A stretch of 5,042 nucleotides of DNA from Dehalococcoidia bacterium (GTDB taxonomy: Bacteria; Chloroflexota; Dehalococcoidia; JACVQG01): assembly GCA_015661045.1 (NCBI GenBank), contig JACVQG010000135.1, positions 1-5,042 of the forward strand, in the 5' to 3' direction. This document shows positions 1-4,089 of this stretch, piece by piece (position 1 is the first letter of the stretch; each line of letters opens with the position of its first letter). A program made the position numbers and the translations under genes. The notes under the pieces were generated by a model that ran no database searches, was not told the DNA's origin, and saw only the letters and a list, made by a program, of their open reading frames with translations.

Positions 1-1827
1 ATTCGGCGCCTGCTGAACCAGACAGGTGGCTGCTCTGTAACCTGGGCCATGATTTCCGGCGAGGCATGCACCTACGCTGTCCGCGCCTTCTACGGCACCG
101 GCACCAACGGCAACACCCGCGATGACCTGTTTAACTCTCATTATGTAATCCTCTGGGGATGGAACCCGTCCGTTACCATCTGGGATTCCAATACCTCTTA
201 TATTCTGGCTCAGGTCAGGGAGAGGGGGATTCCCATAGTGGCTGTCGACCCCCGGTATACTGATTCAGTGGCTACTTTTGCTAACCAGTGGATTCCTATC
301 CGCCCCGGCGCCGACACCGCCATGATGGTGGCCATGGCCCATGTTATCATCAGTAAAAACCTGCATGACCAGCCTTTCATTGATAAATATTCGATTGGGT
401 TTGATCAGTTTAAAGATTATGTCCTGGGCAAAGAGGACGGAATCCCCAAGACGCCAGCCTGGGCTGAACCTATCACAGGAGTACCGGCAGATACTATTGA
501 GAAATTAGCAATAGCTTATGCTACCAACAGACCGTCTGCACTCATAGCCGGTTTTGGGCCGGGGCGCAGCGCACGAGGGGAACAATACCACAGGGCAGCC
601 ATGACGCTGGCAACTATCACAGGCAATGTCGGAGTGCATGGCGGCAACGCTGCCGGCGCCGAGATTAATCCTGTTGTAAGCAGCTTCGGTGTAAAATTGC
701 CTGTAGAGGATAACCCGGTAGATAAGGAGTTCCCATTCCCCAATAGCAGCATGGATACAGCAATCCGGGTAAAGGCCCGCCCCCATATTTCCCTGGTCTG
801 GGATGCTGTCTTGAAGGGAAAGGCCGGCGGCTATCCTGCGGACTATAAAATGCTCTATCTCAACTGTGTCAACCAGATAAATCAGTTCCCCAACGCCAAC
901 AAAGGGGTGCAGGCCCTGAAAAAGCTGGAGTTTGTGGTTGTGCACGATACCTTCATAACATCTACTGCGCGCTATGCCGATATAGTGTTACCTATTACCA
1001 CAATCCTGGAACGCAATGACTTTTGCCGGCCGTGGCTTTCGGGGACCCATTACCTGTTCAACAATCAGGCTATAAACCCCATCGGCGAGTCCAAATCCGA
1101 TTGGCAGATAGCCTGCGACCTTGCCCCTCGTTTGGGAATAACCAACTTCGGCGATAAATCAGAGGATGAATGGCTCCGCGAGATTTACAAGGCATCGCCG
1201 GATATGTGCAAACAGGTCCCGGATTACGATACCTTCAAAAAAGATGGGGTTCATAAAGTAAAGCTGTCCGGCCCGCAGGTTGCCTTCGAACAGCAGATAA
1301 AAGACCCCGCTAATAACCCGTTTCCCACCCGTTCCGGTAAGATAGAAATCTACGCCAAGCGGCTGGCCGACCTGAATAATCCCCTGGTGCCTCCCGTTCC
1401 CAAGTATGTCGAGCCCTGGGAAAGCCCTAATGACCCTCTGGCTAAAAAGTACCCTTTACAGCTCATCACCACCCATTTCAAGCGCAGGATACATTCTATG
1501 ATGGACAACAACTCCTGGCTGAAGGAGCTAATTCCTCAAGCAGTGCAGATTAATGCCAGGGATGCCGCCGGCCGCGGCATTGCCGATGGCGACATGGTGC
1601 GGGTGTTCAACGACCGTGGGCAGGTAGCTATCCTGGCTCGTGTTACCGAGCGGATTATGCCGGGTGTAGTGGATATCCCTGAAGGGGCGTGGTTCAACCC
1701 GGACAGCCAGGGTGTGGACAGGGGCGGATGCGGCAACACGCTAACAAAAGATGAGGTCTCCCCTGGAGGAGCGTTATGCAGTAATACGTGCCTTGTTCAG
1801 GTGGAGAAATTCGGCAGACGGGGTTAG
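1..1827 (+). CDS. dmsA: DmsA/YnfE-type molybdopterin oxidoreductase, catalytic subunit (5'-truncated by window edge)
   Basis: The frame is open from base 1 and ends at TAG 1825-1827, giving 608 residues. The ATG at 49 is internal, since coding sequence continues to its left. Family members have about 780-830 residues, so the Tat signal and N-terminal [4Fe-4S] domain are probably off-window. Visible signatures, numbered from the first codon: WGWNP (about 52-56), the cofactor-binding VAVDPRYTD and PIRPGAD stretches (about 80-100), DQPFIDKY, AGFGPGR (183-189), TGNVGVHGGN (207-216), YADIVLP and LERNDF (about 325-341). A molydopterin-dinucleotide-binding C-terminal domain runs from YPLQLITTHFKRR (484) to PEGAWFNPD and RGGCGNTLT. 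These match E. coli DmsA block by block from memory. By that alignment Ser19 (codon 55-57) is the likely Mo ligand, which fits the DMSO reductase family. The enzyme would bind bis-MGD and reduce an S- or N-oxide-like acceptor; the substrate is unknown. Its Fe-S partner starts 574 bases downstream. Confidence 0.93.
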   Translation: MRRLLNQTGGCSVTWAMISGEACTYAVRAFYGTGTNGNTRDDLFNSHYVILWGWNPSVTIWDSNTSYILAQVRERGIPIVAVDPRYTDSVATFANQWIPIRPGADTAMMVAMAHVIISKNLHDQPFIDKYSIGFDQFKDYVLGKEDGIPKTPAWAEPITGVPADTIEKLAIAYATNRPSALIAGFGPGRSARGEQYHRAAMTLATITGNVGVHGGNAAGAEINPVVSSFGVKLPVEDNPVDKEFPFPNSSMDTAIRVKARPHISLVWDAVLKGKAGGYPADYKMLYLNCVNQINQFPNANKGVQALKKLEFVVVHDTFITSTARYADIVLPITTILERNDFCRPWLSGTHYLFNNQAINPIGESKSDWQIACDLAPRLGITNFGDKSEDEWLREIYKASPDMCKQVPDYDTFKKDGVHKVKLSGPQVAFEQQIKDPANNPFPTRSGKIEIYAKRLADLNNPLVPPVPKYVEPWESPNDPLAKKYPLQLITTHFKRRIHSMMDNNSWLKELIPQAVQINARDAAGRGIADGDMVRVFNDRGQVAILARVTERIMPGVVDIPEGAWFNPDSQGVDRGGCGNTLTKDEVSPGGALCSNTCLVQVEKFGRRG

Positions 1828-1889
1828 AAATAAGTAACAGGTTCCCGTAATCACAGGCGATTTGCAAATAAAAAAGTCAGCATAGAAGT

Positions 1890-2028
1890 CCTCTCTCCCT
1901 CGAGGGGAGAGATTAGAGTGAGGGTGAATCCAGTGTGCGAAGGGTTAGTGTGCCATAGCAGGAATTTTTTCAATGGAGGAACTGATTGTGTCCCCTCACC
2001 TTCGTCCTCTCCCTCAAGGGGCGAGGAA
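1890..2028. repeat. Miniature palindromic element with inverted ends (block 1)
   Basis: The left arm (1890-1928) and the right arm (1991-2028) are imperfect inverted copies of one unit of about 38 bases. It consists of a near-palindrome of the type CTCCCTCGAGGGGAG, then a purine-rich tail ending in GTGAGGG. About 62 unrelated bases lie between the arms. The overall form resembles a MITE-like or REP-like element. It begins 62 bases after the dmsA stop and could form a long hairpin in the transcript. There is no transposase in the window and no clear target-site duplication. Confidence 0.7.
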
Positions 2029-2122
2029 ACTTGAATGCGCAGTTCTTTTTCTAGGTCGTAGCCAACCTTGGATGTGAGCGTTTCCAATCTGAACTCACGG
2101 ATTATGATGTTACAATATGGTC

Positions 2123-2151
2123 TTGCATATGTTTTAAAGTAAAGCTATAAT
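2123..2151 (+). promoter_or_regulatory. Putative sigma-70-type promoter ahead of dmsB
   Basis: A -35-like TTGCAT (2123-2128) and a perfect -10 TATAAT (2146-2151) are separated by exactly 17 bases, predicting a start near 2158. This would give dmsB a leader of about 240 bases running through repeat block 2. The -35 matches the consensus at only three of six positions. The segment is AT-rich, so a chance match is possible. Confidence 0.45.
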
Positions 2152-2251
2152 TTGCTTTAATATTAGAAAATTGCAATAATACGGTTTATTGGTTACTTTA
2201 AACATAAGGAATAATCCCTAACTCAGTTGTCCAGACCTATAAAAAGTAACC
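2133..2251. repeat. Dispersed AAAGTAA inverted/direct motifs
   Basis: TTTAAAGTAA (2133-2142) is perfectly inverted as TTACTTTAAA (2193-2202). The overlapping GGTTACTTT (2191-2199) is perfectly inverted as AAAGTAACC (2243-2251). The heptamer AAAGTAA thus occurs three times with alternating orientation, about 50 bases apart, and the first copy lies within the spacer of the candidate promoter. It could be a regulator-binding array, the remains of an older element, or coincidence in AT-rich DNA. Confidence 0.4.
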
Positions 2252-2278
2252 ATGAAAGATTAAAACAGACCATAGAAT

Positions 2279-2395
2279 CCCTTCTCCCTTGAGGGGAGAA
2301 GGCTAGTATGAGTGTGGTTCGTCAGATAGCTTTTCCCGACCTGTCGGGACTTAGTCCTCTCCCTCGATGGGGAGAGGAAAATAAGAGAGTGAGGT
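2279..2395. repeat. Palindromic repeat block 2, two copies in direct orientation
   Basis: Two further copies of the block 1 unit lie at 2279-2317 (core CTCCCTTGAGGGGAG) and 2355-2395 (core CTCCCTCGATGGGGAG), both in the plus orientation rather than inverted. Between them is a perfect small palindrome, TCCCGAC (2334-2340) against GTCGGGA (2343-2349). The block ends six bases before the dmsB ATG, so it makes up the whole proximal leader of that gene. Confidence 0.65.
2389..2394 (+). promoter_or_regulatory. Ribosome binding site of dmsB, formed by the repeat tail
   Basis: GTGAGG lies seven bases before ATG 2402 and is the best Shine-Dalgarno candidate. It coincides with the conserved GTGAGG tail of the repeat unit, also seen at 1919-1924. 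An in-frame TAA at 2396-2398 rules out an upstream extension of dmsB and fixes the start. Confidence 0.55.
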
Positions 2396-2401
2396 TAATT
2401 T

Positions 2402-3016
2402 ATGCAGCTTGGAATCTATTTCGACCAGACCCGGTGCACCGGTTGCTACACCTGTATTGTGGCCTGCAAGGACTGGAACGACGTCCCCGCCGGTCCCGCC
2501 GCCTGGATGCGGGTGTCCACAATCGAGAAGGGTAAATACCCGAACCCTTTCGTGGCATATCTGGCCCAACCATGCTACCATTGCTCCAACCCGGACTGCG
2601 TCCCGGCCTGCCCGGTAAACGCCATCACCAAACGCAAGGAAGATGGCATCGTGATGGTTGATAGGGAAGCGTGCCTGGGCTACGACAAATGTAACGCTTG
2701 CCTGGAGGCCTGCCCTTATCGCTCGCCACAATTTGGCGCCGAGAAAAATGCAAAGATGCAAAAGTGCGACCTCTGCGCCGCCCGCTGGCCTGAGGGCAAA
2801 AAGCCTATCTGTGTGGAAGGCTGCCCCATGCGCGCGCTGGATGCCGGCCCGATGGAAGAACTGAAAAAGAAGTACGGAACGGCTCAAGAGGGCGAGGGCT
2901 TCAAATTTGTAGCCAAGACAGGGCCTTCGGTTGTATATAAGCCAAAGCCAGCCCCTAAAGAACTGGCCAAGGACAAGGGAAGCCTGTCTACCGCTCCGAT
3001 AACTGCACGACAGTAA
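2402..3016 (+). CDS. dmsB: DmsB-like four-cluster [4Fe-4S] electron-transfer subunit
   Basis: The 204-residue length is almost the same as E. coli DmsB (about 205). Sixteen cysteines form four ferredoxin-type groups: C12/C15/C18/C22, C58/C61/C66/C70, C91/C97/C100/C104 and C122/C125/C137/C141. This is the classic DmsB/PsrB/NrfC pattern, in which the subunit passes electrons from a quinol-oxidising membrane anchor to the molybdenum subunit. The third group is odd: its first two cysteines are five residues apart (CLGYDKC) instead of the usual two. There is no signal peptide, as expected for a subunit exported together with a Tat-bearing DmsA. The last 30 or so residues are a Lys/Pro-rich tail without cysteines. 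No anchor gene follows; the next gene is convergent and overlaps the 3' end by 29 bases. Pairing with the upstream catalytic subunit is inferred from strand, order and family. Confidence 0.95.
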   Translation: MQLGIYFDQTRCTGCYTCIVACKDWNDVPAGPAAWMRVSTIEKGKYPNPFVAYLAQPCYHCSNPDCVPACPVNAITKRKEDGIVMVDREACLGYDKCNACLEACPYRSPQFGAEKNAKMQKCDLCAARWPEGKKPICVEGCPMRALDAGPMEELKKKYGTAQEGEGFKFVAKTGPSVVYKPKPAPKELAKDKGSLSTAPITARQ

Positions 3017-3245
3017 CTCCGGCTTCGCCTTCGCCGTATTGCCCGGCGCGGTATGACTTTACCAGGGGATGACGGTGGAGGGCGTTCCTTACAGCCTGTC
3101 GTAGCGCTCCTGTACCCTTGCCATGTATTATGCGGACCTGGATATATCCGGCCGTATAGGATTCGGTAAGGAATTTATCCAGCTTGTACAGGGCTTCGTC
3201 TGCATACAAGCCGTGCAGTTCCAGTTCCGGCCATGAATCAGTGAT
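2988..3245 (-). CDS. Stand-alone Smr (MutS2 C-terminal-type) domain protein
   Basis: This is a single Smr domain, as found at the C-terminus of MutS2 and in small free-standing proteins linked to DNA or RNA nicking. The hallmarks are LELHG (residues 8-12 of the 85-residue reading), VRIIHGKGTGALR (about 37-49), HPLVKSYR and GEGEAGVTVV. The start is uncertain. The frame opens after TGA 3249-3251 and has no ATG or GTG before the conserved LxLHG motif. TTG at 3209 would remove that motif. I prefer ATC at 3243-3245, which has GGAG six bases before it and gives MTDSWPELELHG. CTG at 3222-3224 is another option. Alternatively, one surplus G after ATGGCC (about 3227-3235) may have broken an original MAELELHG start. 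The stop (2988-2990) lies within the convergent dmsB. The domain call is firm; the start and exact function are not. Confidence 0.82.
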   Translation of the reverse strand: MTDSWPELELHGLYADEALYKLDKFLTESYTAGYIQVRIIHGKGTGALRQAVRNALHRHPLVKSYRAGQYGEGEAGVTVVQLSER

Positions 3246-3251
3246 AGTTCA

Positions 3252-3255
3252 CTCC
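3252..3255 (-). promoter_or_regulatory. Shine-Dalgarno candidate supporting an ATC start of the Smr gene
   Basis: On the minus strand GGAG lies six bases before ATC (3245-3243). None of the alternative starts (TTG 3209, CTG 3224, out-of-frame ATG 3234) has an equally good ribosome binding site at normal distance. This is the main reason for placing the start at 3245. Confidence 0.4.
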
Positions 3256-3262
3256 GTTCTGA

Positions 3263-3294
3263 AAGCTCCGATGATGCTTAGCTCATCGGAGCTT
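3263..3294 (-). terminator. Strong hairpin between the DUF167 and Smr genes, possible terminator
   Basis: AAGCTCCGATGA (3263-3274) and TCATCGGAGCTT (3283-3294) form a perfect 12-bp stem with an 8-base loop. It lies 32 bases after the DUF167 stop and 17 bases before the proposed Smr start. On the minus strand it is followed by only a short TTTC/TTC stretch, so it is not a canonical Rho-independent terminator. It could act as a weak terminator, an mRNA-stabilising stem, or an attenuator for the Smr gene. It could also stop plus-strand readthrough from dmsB. Confidence 0.5.
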
Positions 3295-3326
3295 CGCTAT
3301 TCCGCTGCCGCGCATGAATCTCCCCT

Positions 3327-3620
3327 TCACACTAACCGTCCCTGAGCGGTCAACCGGGATTTCAGTTCTTGCTCCGTTACCCCTTCTATAGCCAGCACCT
3401 TGTCCCGGCTTGTTTCACCTTTCAGAATACTTATCTGATTTTTTCTTACTCCCAGAATATCAGCCAGAAAGGAAATAAGCTCTTTATTAGCCTGACCTTT
3501 TACAGGTGGAGCAGCTACCTTAACCTTGAGCACGCCTTCAACATAGCTCATGACCTCGTTACGGGGTGCGCCGGGCGTAACCCTGACATGAAGTCTGGCC
3601 CCGCTTTCTTTATCAGCCAT
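3327..3620 (-). CDS. DUF167 / YggU (UPF0235) family protein
   Basis: The 97-residue length is typical of this family of small single-domain proteins of unknown function. Family features are LHVRVTPGAPRNEV (10-23), the strongly conserved VAAPPVKGQANKELISFLADILGV (35-58; key residues P38, G42, A44, N45) and KGETSRDKVLAIEG (67-80). The start is ATG at 3618-3620, with only a weak purine stretch (AGAG) before it. A TATAAT at 3631-3636 on the same strand suggests a very short leader. It is oriented with the Smr gene 81 bases downstream, possibly co-transcribed across the hairpin. No function should be inferred beyond the family name. Confidence 0.93.
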   Translation of the reverse strand: MADKESGARLHVRVTPGAPRNEVMSYVEGVLKVKVAAPPVKGQANKELISFLADILGVRKNQISILKGETSRDKVLAIEGVTEQELKSRLTAQGRLV

Positions 3621-3630
3621 ATCTCTGGTA

Positions 3631-3636
3631 ATTATA
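3631..3636 (-). promoter_or_regulatory. Possible -10 box of the DUF167 gene
   Basis: A perfect TATAAT on the minus strand ends 10 bases before the ATG at 3620, implying a start only a few bases from the gene. A small inverted repeat (CCGC/GCGG at 3638-3649) occupies the spacer. No -35 box is recognisable at 16-18 bases, so the call is weak. Confidence 0.3.
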
Positions 3637-3676
3637 CCGCTATTGCGGTTGGAAAGGGAGGCACACCCCAGGGCTT

Positions 3677-3703
3677 TTGCATGATTGGAGAATCATATAT
3701 AAT
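3677..3703 (+). promoter_or_regulatory. Possible plus-strand promoter in the DUF167-OYE spacer
   Basis: TTGCAT (3677-3682) and TATAAT (3698-3703) are separated by 15 bases, shorter than ideal. The same hexamer pair occurs ahead of dmsB with a 17-base gap. A perfect ATGATT/AATCAT dyad (3681-3686 and 3691-3696) sits in the spacer. No gene starts within 380 bases downstream, so this is either a chance AT-rich match or the start of a non-coding transcript or OYE leader. Confidence 0.3.
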
Positions 3704-3742
3704 AAGGCCGTGGTTTCAATTATAAGTCGTGAGACATTCTCA

Positions 3743-3869
3743 TGTCATCCTGGAGGAGTCACGAGTTATCGGGACGACGAAGGATCTCAGGGTGGCAGGG
3801 AGTTTTTTAACAGTTGACTTACCCCACCCTGAGATTCTTCGTCCACCTCCGGCGGACTCCAGAATGACA
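3743..3869. repeat. Miniature palindromic element (MITE-like)
   Basis: The element begins TGTCATCCTGGAG and ends CTCCAGAATGACA. The outer ends are imperfectly inverted. The inner arms 3776-3795 (GACGAAGGATCTCAGGGTGG) and 3824-3843 match at 19 of 20 positions when inverted. A 28-base AT-rich loop separates them. Short elements of this TGTCATTCTG...GAAGAATCTCAGGGTGG style are scattered in many bacterial genomes (recalled, not searched). There is no transposase and no obvious target duplication. It belongs to a different family from the GC-rich repeats in the dmsA-dmsB gap. Confidence 0.75.
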
Positions 3870-3893
3870 GGTCGCAATCTGTTTTCATCCTTC

Positions 3894-3948
3894 ATGGTGC
3901 CCTGTACAACCAGGCAGGGGAGATTCCCTCTAAAAGACACCATTTTTT
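3894..3948 (+). terminator. Terminator-like fold with T tract
   Basis: ATGGTG (3894-3899) pairs with CACCAT (3938-3943), closing a fold that contains two more small stems (CCCTG/CAGGG at about 3900-3918 and GGGA/TCCC at about 3918-3929). It is followed by a run of T to 3948. The shape could end a plus-strand transcript, although no gene lies just upstream. The long branched interior makes it atypical. Confidence 0.3.
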
Positions 3949-3956
3949 AAGAACTC

Positions 3957-4002
3957 TGAAACTAGCTTGATTTATAGGCGCTGGACTCCCAATCGAGTTT
4001 CA
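3957..4002. repeat. Inverted repeat upstream of the OYE promoter
   Basis: TGAAACT (3957-3963) is inverted as AGTTTCA (3996-4002), with a second nested pair GATT (3969-3972) and AATC (3991-3994). The fold is followed by A-rich sequence and not by T, so it is not a plus-strand terminator. It ends 15 bases before the -35 box and could be an upstream regulatory site. Confidence 0.35.
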
Positions 4003-4017
4003 AAAACAAAATAACTA

Positions 4018-4046
4018 TTGACAAATATTAGTATAGTTCCTAATGT
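4018..4046 (+). promoter_or_regulatory. Putative OYE promoter with overlapping dyad operator
   Basis: A perfect -35 TTGACA (4018-4023) is followed after 17 bases by a weak -10 TAATGT (4041-4046). An alternative TATAAA at 4047-4052 is too far from this -35. A dyad ATTAG-N8-CTAAT (4027-4031 and 4040-4044), extendable with one mismatch, covers the spacer and -10. This is the usual place for a repressor such as TetR, MarR or HxlR, regulators known to control OYE genes in other bacteria. The regulator itself is not in the window. Confidence 0.5.
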
Positions 4047-4078
4047 TATAAAGGATAAACCTGAGAAGAGTTTTACTT

Positions 4079-4084
4079 AAGGAG
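4079..4084 (+). promoter_or_regulatory. Ribosome binding site of the OYE gene
   Basis: AAGGAG lies five bases before ATG 4090 and is the strongest Shine-Dalgarno sequence in the window. It fixes the start of the OYE gene. Confidence 0.8.
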
Positions 4085-4089
4085 TAGTA

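Larger units (their letters stand above)
1828..2401. other. Long repeat-bearing spacer inside the dmsA-dmsB pair
   Basis: This stretch has no credible gene. It contains two blocks of a GC-rich palindromic repeat (1890-2028 and 2279-2395) flanking an AT-rich core (about 2095-2278) with a promoter candidate and dispersed AAAGTAA/TTACTTT motifs. A minus-strand open stretch (about 2145 down to 1851) has no ATG and its second half is only the translation of the repeat, so I do not call it a gene. In most dmsAB-type operons the two genes are nearly adjacent. The spacing here suggests that repeats were inserted between them, or that dmsB has gained its own transcription start. Confidence 0.75.
3621..4089. 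other. Non-coding spacer with several palindromes between divergent genes
   Basis: No credible gene is present. Short open frames on both strands (3369-3725, 3729-3950, 3740-3943) only cover the DUF167 gene or the palindromic element and show no family features. The spacer holds two outward-facing promoter regions, a MITE-like palindrome, a T-tract hairpin and an inverted repeat, each listed separately. Confidence 0.7.

Noticed and set aside
1851..2145. Minus-strand open stretch with a protein-like section (REFRLETLTSKVGYDLEKEL) at about 2030-2098
   Set aside because: It has no ATG and can only begin at TTG 2087 or further upstream without a start. Its second half is the translation of the palindromic repeat, and it overlaps the promoter region. 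It could be a gene remnant, but I recognise no family.
2308..2535. Plus-strand 75-codon frame overlapping the repeat and dmsB start
   Set aside because: It is made of repeat sequence followed by an out-of-frame reading of dmsB; dmsB in its own frame is clearly the real gene.
2351..2887. Minus-strand 178-codon open frame opposite dmsB
   Set aside because: It is a shadow of the dmsB coding sequence, which has clear cysteine motifs; the antisense frame shows no family features.
3740..3943. Minus-strand 67-codon open frame starting ATGGTG
   Set aside because: Most of it is the translated palindromic element, it has no ribosome binding site of note, and its start lies in the arm of the T-tract hairpin.
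3966..4002. tRNA-like anticodon arm (CTCCCAA loop flanked by a 4-of-5 stem)
   Set aside because: No D-arm, T-arm consensus or acceptor stem can be formed, and the following sequence is A-rich promoter DNA.
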